Shown here: one piece after another, positions 36,799 through 45,922 of the stretch
Layout: each line of letters opens with the position of its first letter
Position numbering within the stretch: position 1 is the stretch's first letter
From: Pyramidobacter sp. YE332
GTDB lineage: Bacteria > Synergistota > Synergistia > Synergistales > Dethiosulfovibrionaceae
Direction: 5' to 3'
Length of the DNA: 64,000 bases
Assembly (NCBI RefSeq): GCF_033060595.1
Contig: NZ_CP133038.1
Coordinates: 868,001 to 932,000 of the forward strand
Notes under the pieces: generated by a model
Told to the model about the DNA's origin: nothing
The model's input: the letters and a program-made list of their open reading frames with translations, nothing else
The model's database searches: none
Program-made: the position numbers and the translations under genes

Positions 36799-37722
36799 GT
36801 GCTGAAGTACGCTATCCGCCGAATTTTTATTCTGATCCCTGTTATTCTCAGCGTTATGTTCATCCTCTTCACCATCCTCTACTTTACGCCCGGAGATCCG
36901 GCGCGCATCGCCCTCGGCGAAGAGGCGACGCCCGAAGCGATCGAGTCGTTCCGCGACGAACACGGGCTGAACGATCCGTTTTTCGTCCAGTTTGGACACT
37001 ACGTTTACAATGCGGTGACCAAGTTTGATCTGGGGTATTCCTACAACATGAAGAGCCCCGTCGCGCAGGAGCTGGCGATCCGCATCCCCACCACCATGAG
37101 GCTGGCGTTTGCGGCCGTGCTCTTCAGCACGCTGCTGGGGCTACCGCTGGGGATCCTCAGCGCGATCAAGCAGTATTCGCTGCTTGACAGCGTCGTGACG
37201 GTCTTCATCCTGCTGGGCGTTTCCATGCCGACATTCTGGACGGGGCTATTGCTTATTCTGGCTTTTTCGGTCAAGCTGGGCTGGCTGCCTTCCATGGGCT
37301 TTGACACGCTGAGCGAGATGGTGCTGCCGGTGGTGACGCTGTCGGGTTCGTCGACGGCTCTGTTCGCCAAGATGACCCGTTCCAGCATGCTGGAAGTCAT
37401 CAAGTCGGACTACATCAGAACGGCCCGCGCCAAGGGACAGAAGGAAAGCGTCGTGATTTGGCGTCACGCGCTGCCGAACGCGCTGATCCCCATCATGACC
37501 ATTATCAGCATGCAGTTCGGAGCTCTGTTGGGCGGTTCCATCGTCACGGAGGCCATTTTCTCCATCTCCGGCGTCGGCCGTCTGATGCTTGAGGCCATAA
37601 ACTTACGCGACTATCCCATCATTCAAGGTGGCGTTTTGTTTATCTCCGTGGCGTACTGCTTCATCAACCTTGCGGTCGATCTGCTGTACGCGGTGGTCGA
37701 TCCGCGTATCCACGTCAAGTAA
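36799..37722 (+). CDS. dppB: Dipeptide ABC permease DppB
   Basis: The 307-residue inner-membrane permease starts at GTG 36799 after AAGGTG; the nearby ATG 36791 runs into a stop. It has six predicted helices, the conserved FTPGDPARIALGEEAT periplasmic loop and the EAA cytosolic loop TARAKGQKESVVIWRHALPN, which contacts the ATPases. It pairs with DppC 14 bp downstream. Confidence 0.94.
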   Translation: MLKYAIRRIFILIPVILSVMFILFTILYFTPGDPARIALGEEATPEAIESFRDEHGLNDPFFVQFGHYVYNAVTKFDLGYSYNMKSPVAQELAIRIPTTMRLAFAAVLFSTLLGLPLGILSAIKQYSLLDSVVTVFILLGVSMPTFWTGLLLILAFSVKLGWLPSMGFDTLSEMVLPVVTLSGSSTALFAKMTRSSMLEVIKSDYIRTARAKGQKESVVIWRHALPNALIPIMTIISMQFGALLGGSIVTEAIFSISGVGRLMLEAINLRDYPIIQGGVLFISVAYCFINLAVDLLYAVVDPRIHVK

Positions 37723-37736
37723 GGGAAGGTACTGCC

Positions 37737-38585
37737 ATGAAGAACAATTCCATGCTCAAGTACACGATGATCCGCCTGCGCCGCAACTATCTGGCGCTTT
37801 TCGGGTTGTTCATCCTCGTAGTGCTGATCGTCTGCGCCATTTTTGCCGACCAGCTGGCTCCCTTCGGCTATGCCCAGCAGGATTACATGATGATCCGCAA
37901 GGCGCCTTCCGCGATGCACTGGCTGGGCACCGACGAATTCGGCCGCGACATTCTCAGCCGCCTGATCTACGGTTCGCGCATCTCGCTGCAGGTCGGCCTG
38001 ATCGCCGTCTCTATCTCGCTGGTGGTCGGAGGGCTGATCGGCGCGGTTTCCGGATACTTCGGCGGCAAACTGGACAACGTGTTGATGCGTCTGATGGACA
38101 TTCAGATGGCCATCCCCACGATTCTGATGGCCATCGTCATCTCTTCCGTGCTCGGCCCCGGGCTGTTCAACCTGATGGTCGCCGTGGGCATCACCTACAT
38201 TCCCAAATTTGCCCGCTTGACGCGCGCTTCAGTGCTTTCTATCAAAGATCAGGAATTCATTGAGGCGGCTCGCGCTATGGGCGCCTCGCACACGCGCATC
38301 ATCTGCCTGTACATCCTGCCCAACTGCGCCGCACCGCTGATCGTTCAGTCCACGCTGAGCGTGGCCAACGCGATCCTGTTCGCCGCGACGCTGAGCTTTC
38401 TTGGGCTGGGCATTCAGCCCCCCTATCCCGAGTGGGGCGGCATGCTCTCGGCGGCCCGCCCGTATCTGCGCAACAGCGCCTATATGAGCATTTTCCCCGG
38501 GCTGGCCATCATGTTCACGATCCTGTCTCTGAATTTTCTCGGCGACGGTCTTCGCGACGCCCTTGACCCCAAGCAGAAACGATAG
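37737..38585 (+). CDS. dppC: Dipeptide ABC permease DppC
   Basis: The 282-residue permease has an N-terminal OppC-type helix (NYLALFGLFILVVLIVCAIF), the HWLGTDEFGRDILSRLIYGS signature and the EAA loop EAARAMGASHTRIICLYILP. It forms a heterodimer with DppB. Its stop is followed almost immediately by the GTG/ATG start region of dppD. Confidence 0.94.
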   Translation: MKNNSMLKYTMIRLRRNYLALFGLFILVVLIVCAIFADQLAPFGYAQQDYMMIRKAPSAMHWLGTDEFGRDILSRLIYGSRISLQVGLIAVSISLVVGGLIGAVSGYFGGKLDNVLMRLMDIQMAIPTILMAIVISSVLGPGLFNLMVAVGITYIPKFARLTRASVLSIKDQEFIEAARAMGASHTRIICLYILPNCAAPLIVQSTLSVANAILFAATLSFLGLGIQPPYPEWGGMLSAARPYLRNSAYMSIFPGLAIMFTILSLNFLGDGLRDALDPKQKR

Positions 38586-38594
38586 GTGGACGTT

Positions 38595-39620
38595 ATGAGC
38601 GAAAATAAAGACATTCTTCTCGACATAAAGGATCTTTCCGTTCAGTTCAACACGGATTCCGGCGTGGTCAAGGCAGTCAATCACCTGAACCTGCGGCTTG
38701 AGCGCGGCAAGTCTCTGGGATTTGTCGGCGAAACGGGCGCCGGCAAGACGACGACGGCCCTTTCCATTCTGCAGCTGGTACAGACGCCTCCCGGCGAGAT
38801 CACCAGCGGTGAGATCCTGTTCAACGGGGTGGACGTGCGGCGGATGACAGAGGCGGAGAAGCGCCATCTGCGCGGCGGCGACATCTCCATGATCTTCCAG
38901 GATCCGATGACATCGCTCAATCCGATCATGACGGTCGAAGAGCAGATCATGGAGATGGTCTCGCTGCACCTTAACCTGAAAGGCGAAGCGGCCCGCGAGC
39001 GCGCCATCGAGATGCTGCGTCTCGTCGGCATCCGGCCCGAGCGCGCCAAGGACTTTCCCCATCAGTTTTCCGGCGGGATGAGGCAGCGCGTGGTGATTGC
39101 CATCGCCTTGGCCTGCCGTCCGCAGCTGATCATCGCCGACGAGCCGACCACGGCGCTGGACGTGACGATTCAGGCGCAGGTGCTGGAACTGATCAAAAAG
39201 CTGCAGCAGAGTGAAAAAACGTCGATGCTGCTGATCACGCACGATCTGGGGATCGTCGCCGAGACCTGCGACAGCGTGGCGATCATGTACGGCGGTCATC
39301 TGGTGGAGTACGCCGGCATCAAAGAGCTGTATACCAATCCCAAGCATCCCTACACTCAGGGGCTGTTCAACGCCGTTCCCACGCTCGAGAGCCCTCTTGG
39401 CAGCCGGCTGGCCGTGATTCCCGGTCTGCCGCCCGATCCGACGAATCTGCCCAAGGGCTGTTCTTTCTCGCCGCGCTGCCCCTACGCCAGGGATGTCTGC
39501 CATGAGCGCGCCTGCGGCATGCGCGAGGCGGGGCCGGGACATTTCGTGGACTGCCACTTCCCGCTGACGCCCGAATCCGGCAACGCGTTTCTTGAGCGTC
39601 CTTGCAAGGAGGCCGAATAG
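38595..39620 (+). CDS. dppD: Dipeptide ABC ATPase DppD
   Basis: The protein is 341 residues from ATG 38595 (AGGTGG at 38584-38589); GTG 38586 is a less likely start. Walker A is GETGAGKTT, the signature FSGGMRQRVVIAIAL and Walker B LIIADEPTTALDVT. The C-terminal oligopeptide-type extension has a four-cysteine cluster (CSFSPRCPYARDVC and a later CHFP) seen in DppD/OppD-type ATPases. It dimerises with DppF. Confidence 0.93.
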   Translation: MSENKDILLDIKDLSVQFNTDSGVVKAVNHLNLRLERGKSLGFVGETGAGKTTTALSILQLVQTPPGEITSGEILFNGVDVRRMTEAEKRHLRGGDISMIFQDPMTSLNPIMTVEEQIMEMVSLHLNLKGEAARERAIEMLRLVGIRPERAKDFPHQFSGGMRQRVVIAIALACRPQLIIADEPTTALDVTIQAQVLELIKKLQQSEKTSMLLITHDLGIVAETCDSVAIMYGGHLVEYAGIKELYTNPKHPYTQGLFNAVPTLESPLGSRLAVIPGLPPDPTNLPKGCSFSPRCPYARDVCHERACGMREAGPGHFVDCHFPLTPESGNAFLERPCKEAE

Positions 39621-39622
39621 CC

Positions 39623-40594
39623 ATGAGCGATAATCTGATCGAGATCAAACACCTGAAAAAATACTTTCACGTCTCCAGCGGTCTGCTTCACGCCGTCGAC
39701 GACGTTTCCCTGGACATCCCCCGCGGCAAGACGCTAGGGCTGGTCGGCGAGTCGGGATGCGGCAAGTCCACTCTGGGGCGCGTCATTATCGGTCTGCTCA
39801 AGGCGAGCGGCGGCGAGGTGTTCTTCAACGGCGAGGATTCGCTTAAATTCGACGGCGCCAAGCGGAGCGAGTTCCGCCGCCACGCCCAGATCGTCTTTCA
39901 GGATCCGTTTTCTTCGCTGAATCCTCGTATGTCCGTGTCGCAGCTCATCTCCGAGCCGTTGATCATCAACGGCATCTGCCGTTCCAGAAAAGAGCTGGAC
40001 GAGAAGGTCGGCGAGCTGATGGATCTGGTCGGCCTGGCTTCGCGCCTGACGACTTCGTTCCCTCACGAACTTGACGGCGGCCGCCGCCAGCGCATCGGCA
40101 TCGCCCGCGCGCTGGCGCTCGACCCCGAGTTCATCGTCCTCGACGAGCCGGTTTCGGCGCTGGACGTGTGCATTCAGGCGCAGGTGCTCAACCTGCTGGC
40201 CGACCTGCGCGAACAGCGTGGCTACACCTATCTTTTCATCTCCCACAATCTTTCCGTCGTCCGTTACGTTTCCGACGAAGTCGCGGTCATGTACCTCGGC
40301 AACGTGGTGGAGAAGGCCGACAATAGCACGCTGTTCAAATCGCCGCTGCACCCCTACACGCAGGCGCTGCTTTCGGCCGTGCCGATCGCCAGCGTGGGGC
40401 CGAAGAAGCAGCGCATCATCCTCGAAGGCGACGTGCCCAGCCCGGTCAATCCTCCCGAAGGCTGCCGCTTCGCCGGACGCTGCTGGCAGCACGAGGAGAT
40501 CTGCACGTGCCAGACGCCGCCTCTGGTTGAAGTGGAACCGGGACATTTTGTGGCGTGCCATCGGCTGAAAGATCAGCTTGTCTGCCATGTCTGA
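39623..40594 (+). CDS. dppF: Dipeptide ABC ATPase DppF
   Basis: The protein is 323 residues from ATG 39623, after AAGGAGG (39606-39612) lying within the dppD end. Walker A is GESGCGKST and Walker B is EFIVLDEPVSALDVC. The ABC signature reads LDGGRRQRIGIARAL in place of LSGGQ. I believe this variant recurs in some Dpp/Opp-family F subunits, but it is notable beside the canonical motif in DppD. The C-terminus has the Cys-rich tail RFAGRCWQHEEICTC. It overlaps the next gene by 8 bases. Confidence 0.92.
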   Translation: MSDNLIEIKHLKKYFHVSSGLLHAVDDVSLDIPRGKTLGLVGESGCGKSTLGRVIIGLLKASGGEVFFNGEDSLKFDGAKRSEFRRHAQIVFQDPFSSLNPRMSVSQLISEPLIINGICRSRKELDEKVGELMDLVGLASRLTTSFPHELDGGRRQRIGIARALALDPEFIVLDEPVSALDVCIQAQVLNLLADLREQRGYTYLFISHNLSVVRYVSDEVAVMYLGNVVEKADNSTLFKSPLHPYTQALLSAVPIASVGPKKQRIILEGDVPSPVNPPEGCRFAGRCWQHEEICTCQTPPLVEVEPGHFVACHRLKDQLVCHV

Positions 40595-41174
40595 GCGCGA
40601 CGGTCAGGCTGCTGCGCCGCAGAAGACGCTGCGCTGGTTTTGCGGCGTTCCCGTGCTCACCAATCCGCTGATTCTGATCGACCTGTTGACGGGGACCGCG
40701 GCGCTGTGGTTCGTCACGGTGCTGATCATGGCGCTCGCGCAGCTGATGTTCGGTACGGGGGCTCTACAGGGTTCCCATATCGCGGCGGCTTCGATCTACG
40801 CGAGTTATCTGACGGCGCTGGTGCTGTTCCTGTTCGCCGCCGTGTGCGTGATTTTTTACCGCCGTGGCTATGTGATGTTTTACCGTTTCGAACAGAACGG
40901 CGTCTTCATGGAAACGATCCGCGCCCGAAAAGTTCCCGGCGCGGAGGGGGTTCACGTCCGCCCCTTTGCCGTCGAAGAGCCGGCGGAGATCGTCCGCAGC
41001 GTGACGAAAAACGTGAGCTGGGACGATGTGAAAGGCGTCAGGGAGCTGCGGGGAATGAATTCGTTCCAGCTCCGGGGAAAGCGGGGGCGGCTCGCGCAGA
41101 TTTACTGCCCCGACGACGAGACGTATCGAAAAGCCCTTGACTTTGCGGGAGAGAAGGTTGGTCATCATGCTTAA
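40587..41174 (+). CDS. Uncharacterised two-helix membrane protein
   Basis: The 195-residue protein starts at ATG 40587 inside the end of dppF. Two hydrophobic segments lie at about residues 35-57 and 70-93 (SYLTALVLFLFAAVCVIFYR), with a cytosolic C-terminal domain of about 100 residues containing NVSWDDVKGVRELRGMNSFQ. I recognise no family. The coupling to dppF and the following GntR gene suggests a link to the transport system, perhaps an accessory factor, but this is only context. Confidence 0.65.
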   Translation: MSERDGQAAAPQKTLRWFCGVPVLTNPLILIDLLTGTAALWFVTVLIMALAQLMFGTGALQGSHIAAASIYASYLTALVLFLFAAVCVIFYRRGYVMFYRFEQNGVFMETIRARKVPGAEGVHVRPFAVEEPAEIVRSVTKNVSWDDVKGVRELRGMNSFQLRGKRGRLAQIYCPDDETYRKALDFAGEKVGHHA

Positions 41175-41910
41175 AAGCGGCAAACATACCATGAACGAAC
41201 AGGTGTACCTGAGCCTGCGCAACGACATTCTCTCAGGGCGTTACCACGACGGGCAGCAGCTGCTGCAGGCCGATCTGGCCGAAGAATATCACGTCAGCCG
41301 CATCCCCGTGAGGGAAGCTCTGATGCAGCTTTCGAGCGAAGGGCTGGTCGAGATTATCCCCTACAAGGGCGCGGTCGTTGCCTCGTTCTCCCTCGACGAG
41401 CTGCACGAGATCTTCGAGATCCGCTATTCGCTGGAATCCCTGATCCTCCGCTACGTGGTGCAGAACATCACCGAGGAAGCGGCCGGGAGTGTTCATGCCC
41501 TGCTGCTCGCTTCGACGCGGACGCCGCCCGAAGAACGCAGCCGCAAGACGAACTGGGAATTTCACCGCGCCCTCTACGAGATCGCAAACAAGCCGCGCTT
41601 GTTGGAGCTGATCGAATCCCAGTACAACAAGATCGACCGTTATGTGCAGATGGACATCACCAAGCCCAGCGCGCAGGAGTACGCTTTCAAATCCCATGAC
41701 GCGATCCTCCAGGCCTGCCGCGCTGGCGACACGGTCGAAGCGACGGTGCTGCTGCACGAGCACATGATGACCGCGCTGCGCCGGCTCGACCTTTTCCTGC
41801 AGGAAAAGATCAGCGCGCCTGCGCCCGACGAGTTCTTTACGCTGTTCCCTCCGCTGATCAACCGCCGCGCCTCGGAACAGATCCTCATGTCGAAGCAGGC
41901 GTCGGTTTGA
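41167..41910 (+). CDS. GntR/FCD-family transcriptional regulator
   Basis: The protein is 247 residues from ATG 41167 (GAGAAGG upstream). It has an N-terminal winged helix (MNEQVYLSLRNDILSGRY, then LAEEYHVSRIPVREALMQLS) and a C-terminal FCD effector domain with FEIRYSLESLILRY and NWEFHRALYEIANKPRLLEL, whose His and Asp residues bind a metal and carboxylate ligand. It overlaps the preceding gene by 8 bases. It probably controls the dpp operon behind it or the UroD-like/CyuA-like pair ahead of it. Confidence 0.9.
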   Translation: MLKSGKHTMNEQVYLSLRNDILSGRYHDGQQLLQADLAEEYHVSRIPVREALMQLSSEGLVEIIPYKGAVVASFSLDELHEIFEIRYSLESLILRYVVQNITEEAAGSVHALLLASTRTPPEERSRKTNWEFHRALYEIANKPRLLELIESQYNKIDRYVQMDITKPSAQEYAFKSHDAILQACRAGDTVEATVLLHEHMMTALRRLDLFLQEKISAPAPDEFFTLFPPLINRRASEQILMSKQASV

Positions 41911-41990
41911 ACGCAGGATTTCAGACGGCTCAGCCGTCAAATTTATAAGCTGTTTTTTGCAGCATGAAAGAATTTTAGGAGGTTTTATGA

Positions 41991-42992
41991 ATGTTCACGC
42001 ACAAACAGAGAATCGAAAACGCCCTCGCCCTGAAGGAAAACGACCGCACGCCGTACAGTATGTGGATGCACTTTCCCAACCGAGACCGCCATCCCCGCCG
42101 CCTGGCCGAACTGGCGCTCGCCAATCAGAAGAAGTACGACCTCGACTTCATCAAGTACATGCCCTTCGGCCTGTACACCACTATCGACATGGGTGTCGAT
42201 CTCGACGTGTATCCTGGCTTCGAAAAAGCTCCCACGCTGCACGAGCCCGTCGTCAAGGACGTGAAGGACTGGGATCGGATCCGCCCCGTCAGCGGCGTCC
42301 GCGGCGAGTACGCCGTAGTGCTCGAATCGCAGCGCATTCTCATGGAGATGATGGACGAACATGTGCCGTTCCTGCAGACGCTCTTCAGTCCCGCCACCAC
42401 GCTGGCCAAGATGTGCTCGCCCACCGCGCTGGTCAAGCACATGCGCGAGGATCCCGCCCGAGTCCACCGCGTGCTGGAGATGGTCACCGACACCACCATC
42501 CAGTTTGCCCGAGCTTCCGCAGCGCTCGGCGCCGACGGCTTCTTCTACGCCACTCAGCTTTCCGGCCGCAAGACGATGGAGAAGGCGGAGCATGAGGAGT
42601 TCGTCATGAAGTACGACCTCGAAGTGCTGAACGCCGTCAAGGATCTCACGTGGTTCAACGTGCTGCACATGCACGGCGCCGCAGTGCGCATCGACGAAGT
42701 GCAGCATTATCCCGTGCAGGGGCTGAGCTGGCACGACCGCGACGACGGCCCTTCCATGGAGGAAGTGCGCACGTACAGTTCCAAGGCGTTCGTCGGCGGC
42801 CTGAGCTGGGGCGAGAACTGGCTGACCAAGACGGAAGAACAGGTCGCCGCCGAAGTCCGCGAGATGTGTGGCCACAAGGGAGTCATCCTTGGCCCCGGCT
42901 GCGTCATCGAGCCCCACACACCTGAAAAGTTCCTCGAACTGGTCCATCGGACGATTCTCGAGTGCGCCGGCAAAGGCCGTTGTTGTAAATAA
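41991..42992 (+). CDS. UroD/MtaA-superfamily protein (methyltransferase-like)
   Basis: The 333-residue TIM-barrel protein of the uroporphyrinogen-decarboxylase superfamily starts at ATG 41991 after TAGGAGG. It begins FTHKQRIENALALKENDRTP, as MtaA/MtbA-like corrinoid methyltransferases do, and ends with VILGPGCVIEPHTPEKFLEL. In that group zinc is held by H-x-C and a distal Cys. Here the first pair reads LHMHG, giving H-x-H, while the GPGC cysteine is kept. It lacks the features of true HemE and probably transfers a methyl group or acts on a small acid. It sits with a CyuA-like enzyme. Confidence 0.8.
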   Translation: MFTHKQRIENALALKENDRTPYSMWMHFPNRDRHPRRLAELALANQKKYDLDFIKYMPFGLYTTIDMGVDLDVYPGFEKAPTLHEPVVKDVKDWDRIRPVSGVRGEYAVVLESQRILMEMMDEHVPFLQTLFSPATTLAKMCSPTALVKHMREDPARVHRVLEMVTDTTIQFARASAALGADGFFYATQLSGRKTMEKAEHEEFVMKYDLEVLNAVKDLTWFNVLHMHGAAVRIDEVQHYPVQGLSWHDRDDGPSMEEVRTYSSKAFVGGLSWGENWLTKTEEQVAAEVREMCGHKGVILGPGCVIEPHTPEKFLELVHRTILECAGKGRCCK

Positions 42993-43028
42993 AATCTGCG
43001 AACATCAGAGAGAGGTTTAAGATCATCC

Positions 43029-44324
43029 ATGTTTACCATTACCGAATTTCTTCATCAGGAAGTCAAGCCGGCCCTTGGCTGCACGGAGCCGGGGGCTGTG
43101 GCTCTGGCCGTCGCCAAAGCGTGCGAGCAGCTGAGCGGTCTGGCCGAGCGCGTGGCAGTGGTCGTCAGCGACAACATTTTCAAGAACGGCATCGCCGTCG
43201 GCGTGCCCGGCACCAACGGCGCCCGCGGCAACGAGATCGCCGCGGCGCTGGCCGTGTTCTGCGGCCACAGCGCTTACAGCCTCGAAGTGCTCAAGGACGC
43301 CACCCCCGAAGATCTGTTCCACGCCAAGGAGTTCATTGCCGCAGGCCGTCTGAAGCTGACAACCAACGGCAAGGGTGGCGTCTACGTGGAAGCTGCGGCA
43401 TATCGCGGCGACGAAACCGGCGTCGCCGTGATCGAGCAGACGCACGGCAACATCACGCTGGTGAAGAAAAACGGCGAAGTCGTCTTTCAGGCCGTGCCGC
43501 ACTGCGATAGCGCCGTATCGGCCGCTCCCGCGAAAACGCTCTCCGTTCCCGACCAGGTGAAAGAGATGGATTTCGAGGAACTCGTCGCGCTCGCCGGCCG
43601 GCTCTCTCCCGAAGACATCGACTACGTGTGGCAGGGCATCGACATGAACATGAGGATCTCCGATTACGGCTTCGAGAACGACGTCGGCCTTGGACTGGGG
43701 CGGACCGTCAGAGCCGCGGCCGGAGCGAACTACGAAAACGATCTGGCCGCCCAGGTGAAAGCCGTTTCCGCGGCGGCCTCCGACGCGCGCATGGCCGGCG
43801 TAGCGCTGCCTGTGATGAGCAGCGCCGGCAGCGGCAATCACGGTATCACCGCCATCCTGCCCGTCTACGTCGTCGGCAAAGCCAAGAATAAGACCCGCGA
43901 ACAGATCGCCCGCGCCGTGGCGTACAGCCATCTGGCGACGAGTTTTGTCAAGAGCCGCATGGGCCGTCTCAGCCCCGTGTGCGGCTGCGCCGTGGCGGCC
44001 GGAGCCGGAGCGGCCGCGGGCATCGTCAACGTCATGGGCGGCACGGACGGCCAGGCCAAGAAAGCCATGGAACTCGTGCTCGGCAACATCACCGGCATGC
44101 TCTGCGACGGCGCCAAGGAATCCTGCGCGCTCAAAGTGGGCACCGGCGCGACCGAAGCGTTTTACGCCGCGCAGATCGCCCTGGCTGGCGGCGGCATGGC
44201 CGTGTCGCAGGGCGTCGTCGACGTGAACAGTTTCACCCGTACCGCCGAGAACGCGGCCAGACTGAATCGCGAAGGCATGAAGGACGTCGATCATACCATC
44301 ATCGACATCATCACGCACCGCTGA
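43029..44324 (+). CDS. CyuA/UPF0597-type Fe-S L-cysteine desulfidase or L-serine dehydratase
   Basis: The 431-residue protein belongs to the UPF0597 group related to the alpha chain of iron-sulfur L-serine dehydratase. Conserved cysteines for a 4Fe-4S cluster occur in KPALGCTEPGAVALAVAKA (Cys about 19), RLSPVCGCAVAAGAGAA and MLCDGAKESCALKVG. Characterised relatives (CyuA/YhaM) release sulfide, ammonia and pyruvate from cysteine; others deaminate serine or threonine. It is oxygen-sensitive by family. Its neighbours (a UroD-like protein and a GntR regulator) suggest a catabolic operon for a sulfur or hydroxy amino acid. Confidence 0.85.
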   Translation: MFTITEFLHQEVKPALGCTEPGAVALAVAKACEQLSGLAERVAVVVSDNIFKNGIAVGVPGTNGARGNEIAAALAVFCGHSAYSLEVLKDATPEDLFHAKEFIAAGRLKLTTNGKGGVYVEAAAYRGDETGVAVIEQTHGNITLVKKNGEVVFQAVPHCDSAVSAAPAKTLSVPDQVKEMDFEELVALAGRLSPEDIDYVWQGIDMNMRISDYGFENDVGLGLGRTVRAAAGANYENDLAAQVKAVSAAASDARMAGVALPVMSSAGSGNHGITAILPVYVVGKAKNKTREQIARAVAYSHLATSFVKSRMGRLSPVCGCAVAAGAGAAAGIVNVMGGTDGQAKKAMELVLGNITGMLCDGAKESCALKVGTGATEAFYAAQIALAGGGMAVSQGVVDVNSFTRTAENAARLNREGMKDVDHTIIDIITHR

Positions 44325-44340
44325 AAAAAATCGCAAGAGA

Positions 44341-44388
44341 AAAGCTGACCTCCGAACCGTAAACGACGGCGCGGAGGTCAGCTTTTTT
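44341..44388. terminator. Bidirectional terminator, CyuA-like/M32 junction
   Basis: AAAGCTGACCTCCG (44341-44354) pairs with CGGAGGTCAGCTTT (44372-44385) over 14 bp, with TTTTTT on the plus strand. It lies between convergent genes. Confidence 0.85.
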
Positions 44389-44397
44389 GCGGCAGGG

Positions 44398-45909
44398 CTA
44401 AATTTTGAATCCGTACAGCCGCGAGTATTTTTCATTTAGGTAATCCAGATAGGGGCTGGCGTCGAGTTCGCTTCCGGCGACGCGCTTCATCAGTTCGGGC
44501 GAAGTGAAGCAGCAGCCCCAGCGGAACAGATGTTCCTGCATCCAGCCGTCGATGGCGCCGATGTCGCCTGCGGCAAGGTGCGCAAAGGCGTCGGGACGTT
44601 TTTTCAGCAGCGCGGCGCGCCACTGGCCGCCGTAGATGTTGCCGAGCGCGTAGCTCTGGAAGTAGCCGATGTAGTCGCCGGCCCAGTGGATATCCTGCAG
44701 GATCCCTTCCAGGTCGTCGGCGGGGCGGACGCCGAGCGTGCGTTCGTAAGCGTCATCCCATGCGTCGGCAAGGTCTTCCGCTGTGAGAAGCCCGGCGAAA
44801 TAATCGCGTTCCAGCTCGAAGCGGACGATGATGTGCAGGCTGTACGTCACTTCGTCGGCGGCCGTGCGCTTGAGGTTGGGCGAAACGGCGTTGACGCCGG
44901 CGTAGAAATCTTCCGGCGGCAGATCTTTGAATTCGGGCAGCGCGGCTTGCAGCGCTCCGTAATGGCACTGCCAGAATTCGCGGCTGCGCCCGACGATGTT
45001 TTCGTAAAAGCGCGCTGCGCCTTCCTGCAGCGCGCCGGTCGTGCCGCCCCACAGTCCCTCGCCGCGCAGCGCGGGATCGGTGCGGCTGGAGTACATGGCG
45101 TGCCCGCCCTCGTGCAGGAGCGTGAAGATCATGTCGATCCGCCCGAGGCGGGCCGTGGAAATGCGCGAATCGAGAGGCCCCGGGCGGTTGGTCATGCCGT
45201 GGATGGCGCGGTCGTTGAAGGTTACCGTCTCCGGATCGAGCCCGTTCCAGCAGGCCAGGCGGCGTCCCAGCGCCATCAGCGCGCCGGCGTCGTACTCGCG
45301 GTTTATGAAATCGCGGGAAATCGTTTTGCCGGAAGAGCGGATACGTTCGATCAAGGCGATGATGCCGGCGCGTAGCCGCGCGAACTCGCGGCTGATATCG
45401 CCGGTTTTGACGTCTTCGTCGGTCAGCCCCACGAGCGTGTCGAAAACGGGCTGGCCGGGGGCGAGAGCTCGGGCGATCTCGGCTTTCAGCGCGAAGGCCC
45501 GTTTCAGCCACGGCATGAAGATCCGATAATCGCGCTTTTCGCGGGCTTCTTTCCAGGCGTTCAGCACGTTGGCCTTGATCAGCGTGAACTCGCGTAGCGT
45601 GTCGGAGGGAATGAGAACGGAGTTGCGGTAGTCGCGCCGGAAGATGCGCGCCTGGGCGCGGTCGGCGTCGCTTTCGATCTCCGCAAGGGGCACTCCGTTA
45701 AGGTACGCGGCGGCTCGGCGGGCGTCGTCGGAGGCGTAAAGCTTCGCTTTCTGCGCCCCGAAAAAGGCGCTCATCTCCTGACGGTATGCGCCGCCGCGGC
45801 GGGGCAGCGAAGTCCATTGGTCGTACTGAAGCAGCCCGTTCAGCGAACGGTAATAAACGGCCGTTTGATTGACCGCACGGGCGGTCCGCAATGCTTCGTC
45901 AAAGTCCAT
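44398..45909 (-). CDS. Metallocarboxypeptidase, peptidase family M32
   Basis: The 503-residue carboxypeptidase Taq-type enzyme has the zinc motif HEGGHAMYSS (HExxH), preceded by the family stretches FNDRAIHGMTNRPGPLDSRI and RLGRIDMIFTLLHEGG. M32 enzymes remove C-terminal residues from peptides in the cytoplasm. No signal sequence is visible. It is transcribed after the dehydrogenase gene at 45923-46789, 13 bases apart, and adds to the peptide-degrading set of this region. Confidence 0.93.
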   Translation of the reverse strand: MDFDEALRTARAVNQTAVYYRSLNGLLQYDQWTSLPRRGGAYRQEMSAFFGAQKAKLYASDDARRAAAYLNGVPLAEIESDADRAQARIFRRDYRNSVLIPSDTLREFTLIKANVLNAWKEAREKRDYRIFMPWLKRAFALKAEIARALAPGQPVFDTLVGLTDEDVKTGDISREFARLRAGIIALIERIRSSGKTISRDFINREYDAGALMALGRRLACWNGLDPETVTFNDRAIHGMTNRPGPLDSRISTARLGRIDMIFTLLHEGGHAMYSSRTDPALRGEGLWGGTTGALQEGAARFYENIVGRSREFWQCHYGALQAALPEFKDLPPEDFYAGVNAVSPNLKRTAADEVTYSLHIIVRFELERDYFAGLLTAEDLADAWDDAYERTLGVRPADDLEGILQDIHWAGDYIGYFQSYALGNIYGGQWRAALLKKRPDAFAHLAAGDIGAIDGWMQEHLFRWGCCFTSPELMKRVAGSELDASPYLDYLNEKYSRLYGFKI

Positions 45910-45922
45910 GCTCGGCCTCCGC

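Noticed and set aside
38229-39557. 442-codon open frame on the minus strand
   Set aside because: It is antisense to dppC and dppD with all their motifs. No independent support.
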